Shown here one piece after another: positions 17,273 to 25,585 of a stretch of 64,000 nt of DNA (its first letter is position 1; each line of letters begins with the position of its first letter). The DNA comes from Streptomyces spinosus. Lineage in GTDB: Bacteria > Actinomycetota > Actinomycetes > Streptomycetales > Streptomycetaceae. Made by a program: the position numbers and the translations under genes. The notes beneath the pieces were generated by a model. The model worked only from the letters and a program-made list of their open reading frames with translations, was not told the origin of the DNA and searched no databases. The DNA lies in contig NZ_JAINRC010000019.1 in assembly GCF_020400655.1 (NCBI RefSeq), forward strand, positions 1 through 64,000. The letters are read 5' to 3'.

Positions 17273-18114
17273 GGCAGCAGGGCCGCGGCGAGCTCACGGG
17301 GCCGGGCGGCGAACGGGCTGTGGCTGCCCGGGAGGGTGCGCACGGTGAACGGGTTCCCGGGCATGGCCCGGTCGGCTTCCGCGATCATCAGATCCTGCAC
17401 GGCCGCCGGCAGCGCCCGGTCGTCCGCGCAGCGCAGGAAGGTCCGTGGGACGCGCCCCCACCGGCCCGGGGTCACGATGACCGGGGTGGTGGGGATCGCA
17501 AGCGGCAGATCGGGGCTCAGCGCCGAGCGCCAGCGGTCGAAGCGGTCCGAGGGAACGTCGTGGTAGTAGGCCTGCCGTAGCTCCTCGACGTAGGAGGGAT
17601 CCTGCGAGAGCGGGTTGATCCGCACGGCGCCAAGCTCCCCGGGATCGCCCAGGATGAGGCTCCGGCCTCGTGCGGTGGCGTTCTCGGGGGAGCCGAGGTA
17701 GTCGAAGAACCGGGGGCGCCCGGCGGGCACGAAGGCCGAGAGGTAGACGATCTCGTCGACGAGTTCGGGTGCGCGTTCGACGGCCAGCGATGCGGGTCCG
17801 CCGCCCGCGCTGTGCGCGACGAGCACGACACGACGGTGGTGGCGGCCCTGGCGCAGCGTGTCCAGCACCGCCTCGGCGCTGTCGTCCATCGTCACGGTGG
17901 CGAGCGCGGACCTCTCGGTCAAGAGGCCCGGCTGGCCGGGCCGGAGGTATCCGCCGGGCAGTGGCGCGTCGAAGCCGTGTCCCGGCAGGTCGACGGCGAT
18001 GCTCGCGGCACCGAGTGCGGCGAGTGAGCGCTGCGTCGCCGCCCACTGCCCGGAGCCGTGCCAGGCCCCGTGCACGAAGACGAAGACGGTGTCTGTGGAG
18101 GAGCGGTCAGTCAT
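17269..18114 (-). CDS. Alpha/beta-hydrolase
   Basis: This 281-residue hydrolase has the oxyanion segment FVHGAWHGSGQW near residues 12-23, the nucleophile elbow VLVAHSAGGGP (Ser near 103), and a terminal His in GSHSPF. Family members of this type hydrolyse esters or lactones, or act on polyketide-like compounds. The ATG at 18114 is preceded by a 92-base gap to a divergent LysR gene, which probably controls it. It is coupled to a frameshifted MFS gene by a 4-bp overlap, a hydrolase-plus-efflux arrangement typical of detoxification. Confidence 0.87.
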   Translation of the reverse strand: MTDRSSTDTVFVFVHGAWHGSGQWAATQRSLAALGAASIAVDLPGHGFDAPLPGGYLRPGQPGLLTERSALATVTMDDSAEAVLDTLRQGRHHRRVVLVAHSAGGGPASLAVERAPELVDEIVYLSAFVPAGRPRFFDYLGSPENATARGRSLILGDPGELGAVRINPLSQDPSYVEELRQAYYHDVPSDRFDRWRSALSPDLPLAIPTTPVIVTPGRWGRVPRTFLRCADDRALPAAVQDLMIAEADRAMPGNPFTVRTLPGSHSPFAARPRELAAALLP

Positions 18115-18206
18115 GGCTGCATTCCACGCAACCCGGTCCCGATCATCCGGTGAAAGATCTGGCAAGCTGGCCGACGATACTTCTGAGGTATGACCGGAAG
18201 GCTGGC

Positions 18207-19178
18207 ATGGAGGCGCGGCACCTGCGGTACGCACTGACCCTCGCCGAGCACGCACACTTCGGCCGGGCAGCCGGCGCGCTGGGCATCGCGCAGCCTCCGC
18301 TGTCCAAGCAGATCGCCGACCTCGAACGGGAAGTGGGCACCCGCTTGTTCGATCGCACCCGCCAGGGGGTGTTCCCGACGGCTGCGGGCGCGGCCTTCCT
18401 CTCCCGTGCACGCAGGGCGCTCGACGAGATCACGGCAGCCTCGGTCGACGCGGCCAGGGCGGCACGCGGCGAGACGGGCCGGCTGCGCCTGGGGTTCATC
18501 GCCTCGGCGCTGCTCGAACCACTGCCGGACGTCCTGGGCCGGTTCGGTCGTGAACGGCCCGAGGTACGGCTGGAACTGCACGAGATGGCGACCAAGCGCA
18601 GCACGGCCGCGCTGGTCGCCGGCGAACTGGACGTGGCGATCGGCCTCGGCCGGCCACGGGGCGTCGGAGCCGAGCAACTGGTATCGGTCCCGATCGGACA
18701 TGACCACCTGGTCGCGGTCGTGAGCAGCACGCACCCGTACGCGGGCCAGTCCTCGGTGGACGTGGAGCAGCTGCGGCGACAGCCGCTGATCGTGGCGCCG
18801 GGCGAGGACGAGCCCGCCGTCGTCGCTGGGCTGCGGACCCTGCTGGGCAAGGACTCCCCGGTGCTCTCCAGTGCGACCGTCGCGAGGGACATCCACACCA
18901 TCATCGGTCTCGCCGCCTGCGGGGTGGGAGTCGGTCTGGGACCCTCCCGCATGCTGACCGCTCCGCGACGGGGCACGTGGTTCTGCGAGGTGACCCCGCG
19001 CACGCCTCTGCCCGATCTGATCCTGTCCTTCCGTGCGCGGGACCGTTCCCCGGCACTGAACGCCTTCCTCGACATCATCCGCAAGAACTGCCCCGAGGTC
19101 GGTGCCGCGCTCGACCACCGGCTCGGCCCACTCGGCACTGTCGCGCACGGTCTGCCGGCTCGCCGTTCCCCTGGGTGA
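18207..19178 (+). CDS. LysR-family transcriptional regulator
   Basis: This 323-residue protein starts MEARHLRYALTLAEHAHFGR, the classical LysR helix-turn-helix, with the recognition region AAGALGIAQPPLSKQIADLE. The periplasmic-binding-like effector domain follows (RLRLGFIASALLEPLP, DVAIGLGRP). The C-terminal 20 residues after AALDHRLG are longer than usual. It is divergent from the hydrolase/MFS operon with a 92-base shared promoter region and should activate it on inducer binding. The Met at 18207 fits the conserved start. Confidence 0.9.
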   Translation: MEARHLRYALTLAEHAHFGRAAGALGIAQPPLSKQIADLEREVGTRLFDRTRQGVFPTAAGAAFLSRARRALDEITAASVDAARAARGETGRLRLGFIASALLEPLPDVLGRFGRERPEVRLELHEMATKRSTAALVAGELDVAIGLGRPRGVGAEQLVSVPIGHDHLVAVVSSTHPYAGQSSVDVEQLRRQPLIVAPGEDEPAVVAGLRTLLGKDSPVLSSATVARDIHTIIGLAACGVGVGLGPSRMLTAPRRGTWFCEVTPRTPLPDLILSFRARDRSPALNAFLDIIRKNCPEVGAALDHRLGPLGTVAHGLPARRSPG

Positions 19179-19490
19179 ACTCGGACAGGTAGTGGAGAAG
19201 GTCAGTGACAGTGGCGTGGTCGGGGCTTGTCGCGAGGAAAGCTTCGGCTGCCGCTGCCTTGCTGCGGCCGGGTTCCGCTGCGGGCCTGAGGCGTCCGCGC
19301 AACCCTCGGCCACGAACTGCTGCCGAAGAACGGTCAAGGCGCCCGCGCCACATCGGAACGCCTGCTCAAGCTTCAGACCGTCACCGAAGCCGACACCGGC
19401 AGCTTCACCAGGAAACACCAGCCGGCCGAGCCCCGTGACCAGCAGACCCGTCCCAGCCTCACTCGGATACGGACGTCACGAACCGCTCTC
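19179..19490. other. Gap between convergent LysR and beta-propeller genes
   Basis: About 310 bases. A minus-strand frame contains AAAEAFLATSPDHATVTDLL and HYLSEFTQGNGEP, which looks protein-like, but has no start with a ribosome-binding site and no known family. It could be a remnant of a lost gene. Confidence 0.35.
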
Positions 19491-20483
19491 TCAGAAATCG
19501 ATCACCGACACCGACCCGCAGCAGCTCTGTGTGATCCAGGCGTGGCGGCCGTCCGGCGTCAGCGCGATACGGGTCGGCCCGCCGACGCGGACGGTGTCGG
19601 TCACCTTGTTCGTGCTCGTGTCGATCACGGACAGGCTGTCCGAGTATTCGTTGGTCACGTACGCGCGGTGGCCGTCGGGGCTCACCACGACGTCCTTCGG
19701 GTGCGAGCCGACGGGGACGGGGCCGCCGGTCGTCTTGCCGGTCGTCGTGTCGACGACGGAAACGGTGCCCATCAGGTCCGTGACGTAGAGCCGGCGTCCG
19801 TCGGGTGTCACCGCGAGGCCGTACGTGAAGTTGCCGAGGCGGCCGGGCCGGCCGACGACCTTGTCCGTGGTCGTGTCGATCACGGACACGGAGGTGGGGG
19901 TCCCGTAGCCGGAGTTGGCGACGTACACCCGGCGGCCGTCGGGGGACACCACCACGTCGACCGGGTCGCTGCCGACCTTGATCTCGTCGACGACCTTGCC
20001 GCTGGCCGTGTCGATCACGGACAGGGAGTCGGAGTAGGCGTTGGCGACGTAGACGCGGCGGCCGTCGGGGGCGACGGCCAGGCCGAACGGACCGTGGCCG
20101 ACGGGAACATGGCCGACCTCCCTGTTCGTGGCCGTGTCGATCACACTCACCATGGGAAAGACCGTCGAGGGACTGGTGACGTAGGCCCGGCGCCCGTCGG
20201 GGCTGACCGCGACGTCCTGCGACTCACCGGTTTGGACGTGGGAAGTTCGCTGCTTCGTGTGCGTATCGAACACCAACAGCCTGCCGAGCCAGCCGCTGGT
20301 GACATACGCGTGGCCGCCGTCCGGCGATATCGCGACGCCGTACGGCCTGCCGGTAACGCTGACGGAAGAACGGGGCGAAGGGGGCGGCTCGGTCGACGCC
20401 GCGGCGGACGGTTGCATCAACATGCCCACCAGAGCAGGCAGAGCTGCGGCAAGGCCGCACCGGATCCTTGAGCGGGAACTCAT
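19491..20483 (-). CDS. Secreted YVTN/YncE-like beta-propeller protein
   Basis: This 330-residue protein has a signal peptide (CGLAAALPALVGMLMQ with cleavage near SAAAS) and seven repeats of about 43 residues with the pattern PDGRRVYVAN then SVSVIDT. The repeats form a complete seven-bladed propeller of the YVTN family, related to surface-layer and lactonase-like proteins. It lacks obvious metal ligands of the 6-phosphogluconolactonase type. The protein probably acts outside the membrane in binding. It stands alone between a LysR gene and an IS remnant. Confidence 0.9.
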   Translation of the reverse strand: MSSRSRIRCGLAAALPALVGMLMQPSAAASTEPPPSPRSSVSVTGRPYGVAISPDGGHAYVTSGWLGRLLVFDTHTKQRTSHVQTGESQDVAVSPDGRRAYVTSPSTVFPMVSVIDTATNREVGHVPVGHGPFGLAVAPDGRRVYVANAYSDSLSVIDTASGKVVDEIKVGSDPVDVVVSPDGRRVYVANSGYGTPTSVSVIDTTTDKVVGRPGRLGNFTYGLAVTPDGRRLYVTDLMGTVSVVDTTTGKTTGGPVPVGSHPKDVVVSPDGHRAYVTNEYSDSLSVIDTSTNKVTDTVRVGGPTRIALTPDGRHAWITQSCCGSVSVIDF

Positions 20484-20885
20484 GGGCGCCTCCTGCCCCT
20501 CTTCCAGGATGCCGCGCCCAGCAGCGCCCGCAAGCGGAGTTCAGCTACGGCCCTACGCCGCCGACGGGTGGGCCGACATCGGGATCACCCCCGTCACCGA
20601 CCACCAGACCGGCGGCAGCGGGAACCAGGTTCTGTCTCTCTGGTCGGCGGCGTGCCCAGACGAGGATGGCGGCGAGGTGAAGCGATCGCACCACCGCAGC
20701 CAACCGCGCCCTCGCCGATCATGACGACCCGATCACCACTGTCCGGCGCGGCCTACGGCAGCTCCAGTACCGACACGACGTCCTCGACGGCTGTCATACC
20801 GGCACCGGCCGGCCCGAACCACCATGACGCCGCCACGCTGTGAAGGTCAGTGGGAACCCCTGACCGTGGTGTCTCGGGACCTTGG
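20484..20885. other. Unassigned gap next to an IS481 remnant
   Basis: About 400 bases. A plus-strand frame, ANRALADHDDPITTVRRGLR followed by QLQYRHDVLDG, looks like a short gene fragment of unknown family (about 20700-20830). The left part carries the promoter of the propeller gene. No intact gene is seen. Confidence 0.35.
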
Positions 20886-21560
20886 TCACACGAAGTCCTC
20901 GAAGATGGGCTGTTGCGGGATGTCCGCGAGCGGTTCGGGCGGCTGGTCGAAGACGATCCGGTAGTCGCTGACGGCGGTCCGGCTGATGGGCGGCCGGCCG
21001 CCGAGCGCGGCGTGCGGCCGCTCGTGGTTGTGGTGATTCACGAACTCCTCGAGTACTACGCGGCGTTCACGCTCGGTCGTGTAGTCGCGCACGCACGCCC
21101 ACTCGCGGGAGAGCGTCCCGTGGTACCACTCCACCTACCCGTGCGTGCGCGGCGTGTACGGCCTGGTCCGCTTGTGCTTCGTACCGGTCGCGGCGAGCAC
21201 GTCAGCCCGGGTCGTGGACCGGTGGCACGCGCCGTTGTCGGTGAGGCAGCAGCGGATCGGTGCGATGCCGTGGGCGGCGAAGAAGGCAACCGCCCGGCGC
21301 CCCCGAATGCAGGTACGTGTACCCGACCTTGCCGGTGCCGGGACCGGTATGTTCGGAGGCGCGGGCGGACTCGGTGCCGACGCCGCGCAGCCGCTGTAGG
21401 CCGGCGGCGAGCCGGCCCGGCCCGTCCTTGGTTCGCCGCCGCAGCGCCACTACCGGGTCAGCGATGTCCTCGGGCGTGCGGGCGGGGCTGATGGTGGGGG
21501 CGGGAGGAGTGGTCGAGTGGTCCGTTCTCGACGTGCGCGCGCGAGCGGGCGTAACACTTG
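20886..21560 (-). mobile_element. IS481-family transposase remnant
   Basis: The last frame reads EWYHGTLSREWACVRDYTTE and NHHNHERPHAALGGRPPISR, the C-terminus of an IS481 DDE integrase including the catalytic Glu region. Upstream, KVGYTYLHSGAP and related fragments in other frames match the first Asp region (normally GYTYLHSAVDG), and RERTTRPLL the N-terminal linker. An in-frame stop just before EWYHG and several shifts inactivate it. Confidence 0.8.
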
Positions 21561-21680
21561 GCCAGGCGGCGGCGATCCGGCTTTCCGGATGTCCCCGGCT
21601 GGTGGTTCCTGGACTAGGCCGCCGCGTTCACCGGGAGCCCTGGGATCTCAGGGCTCCCACGTGAGCGGCTGTGCTCGGCG

Positions 21681-22079
21681 TCAGCGTGCGAACTTCTCGA
21701 TGGCCGCTGGGGTGACGGGGGTGAACAGGTTGACGAGGTTGCCGTCGGGGTCGCGGAACAGCAGCGAACGGTTGCCCCAGGGCATCGTGGTGGGCTTGGT
21801 GACGAAGTCGGTGACGAAGCCGGTCAGGTTGTCGTAAACGCTGTCCACGTCGTCGACGAGGAACTCGATGATCACGCTGTGGTTCTCCGCCGGGCGGGCA
21901 GAGCCCGGGGCGAACAGCGGGACGGTGCGGGTGCTGCCGATCGCGAGGGTGGCGCCCGCGGTCCTGAGTTCGGCGAAGTCCTCGTTGGCCCACGTCGCCC
22001 GCGCCCCTGTGGCGCGCTCGTAGAACTCGACCAGGCGCGCTACGTCGCCGGTGATGATGCGGATCGAGACGAAGTCCAT
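21681..22079 (-). CDS. VOC/glyoxalase-family protein
   Basis: This 132-residue protein is a single vicinal-oxygen-chelate domain: FVSIRIITGDVARLVEFYER at the N-terminus, VIIEFLVDDVDSVYDNL in the second module, and LLFRDPDGNLVNLFTP at the end. The ATG at 22079 has GGGGATCC spacing suited to translation. Members bind metals and act as dioxygenases, glyoxalases or antibiotic-binding proteins; here residues for resistance types are not evident. It is divergent from a WYL regulator with 93 bases between, so it is probably the regulated gene. Confidence 0.87.
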   Translation of the reverse strand: MDFVSIRIITGDVARLVEFYERATGARATWANEDFAELRTAGATLAIGSTRTVPLFAPGSARPAENHSVIIEFLVDDVDSVYDNLTGFVTDFVTKPTTMPWGNRSLLFRDPDGNLVNLFTPVTPAAIEKFAR

Positions 22080-22172
22080 GGGGATCCCCTTGGCTGTGCT
22101 GGAGGCGTACGCGTCGCAGGCTAGGAGAAATAGAGGACAGAATCGGTCCTGTATTGGCGTTATGCTGCGAAC

Positions 22173-23162
22173 ATGCCTCGACCCACCGGCCGCGTGCTGA
22201 CACTCCTGGAGCTGCTGCAGTCGGGCGGCACCCGGACTGTGGCCGAGCTCGCCGACCGTCTCGGTGTCGAAGGACGCACCGTGCGGCGGTACGTGGACCA
22301 GCTGATCGACCTGGACGTGCCCGTGGAGTCCGTGCGCGGCCGTTACGGCGGGTACCGCCTGGCTCCCGGGTACCGTTTGCCTCCGCTCATGCTCAGCGAC
22401 GACGAGGCGCTGGCCGTGCTGCTCGGTCTGGTCGCCGGCCGCCGGGCCGGGCTGACGACGACGGAGCGCACGGCGAACGAGACGGCGTCGGCGAAGATCC
22501 GGCGTGTGCTGCCCAGACACGTCGCCCGTCGGCTCGACACACTTCTGGAAGCTCTCGCCTTCACGGATCAGCCCGGCGAGTTCGACACCCCGGACGCCGG
22601 AATCCTGCTGACCGTCGCCGATGCGGTGCGCCACCGCCGACCGGTCTCGATCCGCTACACCGACCGTGACGGACGGCCCAGCGAACGCACGCTGCACGCG
22701 TACGGGATCGTCGCCCATGCGGGCCGGTGGTATGTCACGGGGAAGGACGCCCAGATCGGCGAGGACCGGACCTTCCGGCTCGATCGCATCGCGGACGCGC
22801 GGACCCTGCCCGGCTCATTCGAAGCGCCCGTGGGTCCCGCTCCTGCACAGCGCGTGTTGTCCGGATTCGCCACGGCCGGCTACCGGCATGAGGTCACCTT
22901 GCGGATCCACGGGACGGTCGAGCAGATCCGCGCCCACCTTCCCGTCAGCGTCGCGAGCCTGGAGGAGCACGAGCCCGTGGCCGGCGAGGGCCGGGCGACC
23001 GAGCGCTGGCTGCGCGTCGAGCTGCGGGCGGAGCGGCTCGACTGGTTGCCTCCGGTCCTCGCCTCACTGGACCGGCCGTTCGTCATCGAGCGTCCCGACG
23101 AACTCCGCGACCTCGTCATCGCGCTCGCCGATCGCCTCACGTCCTGTGCCCGCCGAGCCTGA
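22173..23162 (+). CDS. YafY-type HTH/WYL-domain transcriptional regulator
   Basis: This 329-residue protein starts with an HTH_11 domain (VLTLLELLQSGGTRTVAELA, then LGVEGRTVRRYVDQL) and the loop SVRGRYGGYRLAPGYRLPPL that is a hallmark of the family. The central WYL domain spans about residues 140-220, with RRPVSIRYTDRDG and the motif position occupied by GRWYVTG. A WCX C-terminal domain follows. WYL proteins sense nucleotides or small ligands and control defence or stress genes. It is divergent from a VOC gene. Confidence 0.9.
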   Translation: MPRPTGRVLTLLELLQSGGTRTVAELADRLGVEGRTVRRYVDQLIDLDVPVESVRGRYGGYRLAPGYRLPPLMLSDDEALAVLLGLVAGRRAGLTTTERTANETASAKIRRVLPRHVARRLDTLLEALAFTDQPGEFDTPDAGILLTVADAVRHRRPVSIRYTDRDGRPSERTLHAYGIVAHAGRWYVTGKDAQIGEDRTFRLDRIADARTLPGSFEAPVGPAPAQRVLSGFATAGYRHEVTLRIHGTVEQIRAHLPVSVASLEEHEPVAGEGRATERWLRVELRAERLDWLPPVLASLDRPFVIERPDELRDLVIALADRLTSCARRA

Positions 23163-23169
23163 CGGCGAG

Positions 23170-23345
23170 GCTTCCTCAGCCTGAACGTCGGCAAGCCGAA
23201 GCTGTAGGTGGTCGAGGCGCTGATCAGCGCCATCAGGTCGTCCCTCGCCGACACCGATGCCTGGATCGCCATCACACAGCGAGCCTTCGCGGTGATCCAG
23301 GACGCGGTTTCAGGGCCGCCCGAGACAACGACCGTCACGTCAGCC
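23170..23345 (+). pseudogene. Remnant of the same family as the 8203-8580 gene
   Basis: The plus-strand frame reads LSLNVGKPKL, a TAG stop, then VVEALISAIRSSLADTDAWI and AITQRAFAVIQD. The intact gene at 8203-8580 has LSRNVGTPKLDVIEALISAI then RSSHADIDAWITTTQQVFPVIQD, clearly homologous. The 5' half is missing and a stop interrupts the rest, so it is a fragment wedged between a WYL gene and a TetR gene. Confidence 0.78.
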
Positions 23346-23401
23346 AACCCCGGCAGGGAAGTCGCTGTGTGCCGCTTCGTGGCCCGATGCGGTGGGGGTG
23401 C

Positions 23402-24034
23402 TCAGTGAAGGACGGTGAGCAGGCCCTCGACGCCGCGGCGGAACGCGGCGCCGACGCTGTCGACGCCGTCGAGGTGTGCGCCGCTCATGGCGCCGTCGCG
23501 CATCATGACGAAGTGCCGTGCGGCGTGTTCAGGTTTGCCGCGACGCGGTGAGTTCCCGAAGACCTGCGCGAAGAGTTCGGTGAGCGTGGTCGTGTACCAG
23601 GCTCGGTGATCGAGGATCACCTGGCGCACCCGGTCTTCGGGGTCGGGGTACTCGGCGGCGGCCTTGAGGAACGCGCAGCCGCGAAACTCCGGCGAGGCCA
23701 GGCTGTCCGCGACGCCCGTCCCGATCGCGCGGAGCGCGTCGGCCGGGGACGGTGCGGCCTCGATGGTGGCCTGCACGCCGGCCCGTATGCCGGTGTCGAC
23801 GCCGCGCAGGTAGGCGATCACGAGGTCCTCTTTCGAGGGGAAGTGCCGGTAGAACGTCGCCCGCGTGGCCGGGGCCTCGGCGAGGATCCGCTCGACCCCG
23901 ACCGCCCGGATGCCTTCGCGGTAGAACAGCCCGCTGGCCGTGGACAGTAGCCGCTCTCGCGCCTCGGACCGGACAGGCTCTCCCGATGAGCTGCCGTTCG
24001 GGTTGTCGGGGGCGGGACGCGTCCGTGTTGCCAT
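23402..24034 (-). CDS. TetR-family regulator
   Basis: This 210-residue repressor has the N-terminal domain RERLLSTASGLFYREGIRAV then ILAEAPATRATFYRHFPSKE, and a ligand domain with FRGCAFLKAAAEYPDP, a pattern of TetR proteins that control small membrane or oxidoreductase genes. The ATG at 24034 is followed upstream by a near-perfect palindrome at 24052. It is divergent from a DUF308 membrane gene (168-base gap). Probably autoregulated. Confidence 0.88.
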   Translation of the reverse strand: MATRTRPAPDNPNGSSSGEPVRSEARERLLSTASGLFYREGIRAVGVERILAEAPATRATFYRHFPSKEDLVIAYLRGVDTGIRAGVQATIEAAPSPADALRAIGTGVADSLASPEFRGCAFLKAAAEYPDPEDRVRQVILDHRAWYTTTLTELFAQVFGNSPRRGKPEHAARHFVMMRDGAMSGAHLDGVDSVGAAFRRGVEGLLTVLH

Positions 24035-24051
24035 GACCCCACCGTAGCAGA

Positions 24052-24067
24052 AAGAACGATCGGTCTT
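24052..24067. promoter_or_regulatory. TetR operator candidate
   Basis: AAGAACGATCGGTCTT is palindromic at 14 of 16 positions around CGATCG and lies 18 bases upstream of the tetR start. Such ACCGATCGGT sites are typical for this TetR subgroup. Confidence 0.65.
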
Positions 24068-24202
24068 GCGATCGCCGAAGAGTCGTGTCAAGCTCCGGAC
24101 GGCAGAGAGAACAGTCTTTCTCCCAGGAGTGCGGCGACCGTCCCGTTGCCCGCTCCACGTCAGCGGACACCACTCCAACGGCTTCCTGCGGAAGGAACAG
24201 TC

Positions 24203-24775
24203 ATGGCCACGACCACGATCGCTGCCCCCGTCACCGTCGCGTCGGCGCTTCGCCGGCTCTACTTTGTTCGTTTCGGGTTCGCTCTCATCTGGGCTGTCGT
24301 CGTCTTCTTGACCGCGTCGAGCATCGGGCCGGTGAGCGCGACCCTGCTCGTGATCTACCCGCTCTTCGACGTGGGCGCCGCCGTCGTCGATGCCCGCTCC
24401 TCCCGAACGAGCCGGTCCGCTCTTGGTCTCTACGCCAACATGGCGATCAGTGTGATCGCCGCCGTCGGTCTGGCCTTCGCGGTCACCTCCGGCATTCCGG
24501 CGGTCCTGCGTGTGTGGGGAGCCTGGGCCGTCACAGCCGGCCTCGTCCAGCTCATCGTTGCTCTGCGGCGACGCGACCTCGGAGGCCAGTGGGCGATGAT
24601 CGCCAGCGGCGGCATCTCCACGCTCGCCGGGATCTCGTTCCTCCGGCAGGCCACCGCCTCCCACTCCTCGCTGAGCAACCTGGCCGGCTACGCCCTGCTC
24701 GGCGGCATCTTCTTCCTCGTCTCCGCCCTGCGCCTCGGACACAACGCCCACCGGAACACCGGTGGGAGCAACTGA
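24203..24775 (+). CDS. DUF308/HdeD-like membrane protein
   Basis: This 190-residue protein has about six hydrophobic helices (FVRFGFALIWAVVVFLTASS, LGLYANMAISVIAAVGLAFA, YALLGGIFFLVSALRLG), in pairs typical of DUF308/HdeD-like proteins. The ATG has GGAAGGAAC upstream at good distance. HdeD-like proteins are linked to acid or envelope stress. It is divergent from a TetR gene and probably its target. No catalytic residues seen. Confidence 0.82.
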   Translation: MATTTIAAPVTVASALRRLYFVRFGFALIWAVVVFLTASSIGPVSATLLVIYPLFDVGAAVVDARSSRTSRSALGLYANMAISVIAAVGLAFAVTSGIPAVLRVWGAWAVTAGLVQLIVALRRRDLGGQWAMIASGGISTLAGISFLRQATASHSSLSNLAGYALLGGIFFLVSALRLGHNAHRNTGGSN

Positions 24776-24806
24776 CACCACCGACCACGACACCTGTGCC
24801 GACAGC

Positions 24807-24992
24807 GTGTTGGCCGTCATCTTCACTGGTCGGGAAGAACGTCGTCGACGTCAGACAGGTGTCCTGGACCGGGCCATCTCCTTCCTCGCTACCGGATCAC
24901 GCAGCCCGCGGCCGCGCAGTCTGGACGAGGGCCGGCAGGAGATGCTCCGCACCGCGTACGAGGTGGTGCGGAGCAGGGCCAGGGGAGCCTGA
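24807..24992 (+). CDS. Possible small protein
   Basis: A GTG-initiated frame of 61 residues, basic and helical (TGREERRRRQTGVLDRAISF then SLDEGRQEMLRTAYEVVRSR), follows the membrane gene and ends 3 bases before the convergent zinc-ribbon-like gene. There is no clear ribosome-binding site. It may be real, but only its helical pattern supports it. Confidence 0.3.
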   Translation: MLAVIFTGREERRRRQTGVLDRAISFLATGSRSPRPRSLDEGRQEMLRTAYEVVRSRARGA

Positions 24993-24995
24993 GGA

Positions 24996-25211
24996 CTACG
25001 CGGCTGTTCCCGGCCCGGCTTCCCGCGGGTCCCCGGCCGGCCGGGTCGGCCCGTCATCCGTCACCAGCCGACGCTCCGGCGCAGTGGCGTCCAGCTCCCA
25101 GTAGTACAAGCACTCCTCGCAGCGGACCCCGTCGACCAGAACCTCGTCCTCCCCGTTCGGGCAGTCCGTGCCGTCCCCGCGCCCTGGACACGTTTCCCTT
25201 GTAGCCCCCAT
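24996..25211 (-). CDS. Small Cys-rich protein (zinc-ribbon-like)
   Basis: This 71-residue protein reads MGATRETCPGRGDGTDCPNG then DEVLVDGVRCEECLYYWELD, with cysteines spaced C-x8-C and C-x2-C, which suits a small zinc-binding ribbon. The C-terminus is acidic and disordered. No family name is recalled. It stands alone between a convergent small frame and a gap. Confidence rests on the cysteine pattern and on third-position GC. Confidence 0.55.
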   Translation of the reverse strand: MGATRETCPGRGDGTDCPNGEDEVLVDGVRCEECLYYWELDATAPERRLVTDDGPTRPAGDPREAGPGTAA

Positions 25212-25541
25212 GCGTTCGACCGTGCGCCGCCCGGTGCGTGTCCGTGGAGAGGGCATGCCCAGCGCACAGGCGCTCACCGGCGGCAACACGTCCCAGCACC
25301 CGCCAGAAACCCCATCAGCGCCCCGACGCCTCCACCCCCGACGCCCAGCTCGGCAAACCGTGCACGCCGACCCCTGGCATCTCGTCAGGCTGCCGCGATC
25401 CGGGCCGGTTCCCCAGTCCACCGCCCTGCGTAACGAACCCCCGACGCGTCGACGACGGCAGTCCGCCGCTCAGCGCGAGCCGGACTTCGACAACCGCAGG
25501 AGGGCTCGGCCTCCGCGCTCAGGACACGGCTCTCACGTCTA
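25212..25541. other. Gap, no gene seen
   Basis: About 330 bases upstream of the zinc-ribbon-like gene and downstream of lysA. Pro/Arg-rich shadow frames only. Confidence 0.4.
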
Positions 25542-25581
25542 GGGACTCCGGTACCGGCCACCTTGGGACTCCGGTACCGGC
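25542..25581. repeat. Direct repeat containing a 10-bp palindrome, downstream of lysA
   Basis: GGGACTCCGGTACCGGC occurs at 25542-25558 and 25565-25581 (period 23). Each copy holds the palindrome CCGGTACCGG. The pair lies just after the lysA stop and may fold into two hairpins that act as a terminator. Confidence 0.65.
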
Positions 25582-25585
25582 GCGC

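Noticed and set aside
17670-18206. N-terminal extension of the LysR regulator by 179 residues
   Set aside because: It is antisense to the hydrolase gene, and LysR proteins start at the helix-turn-helix.
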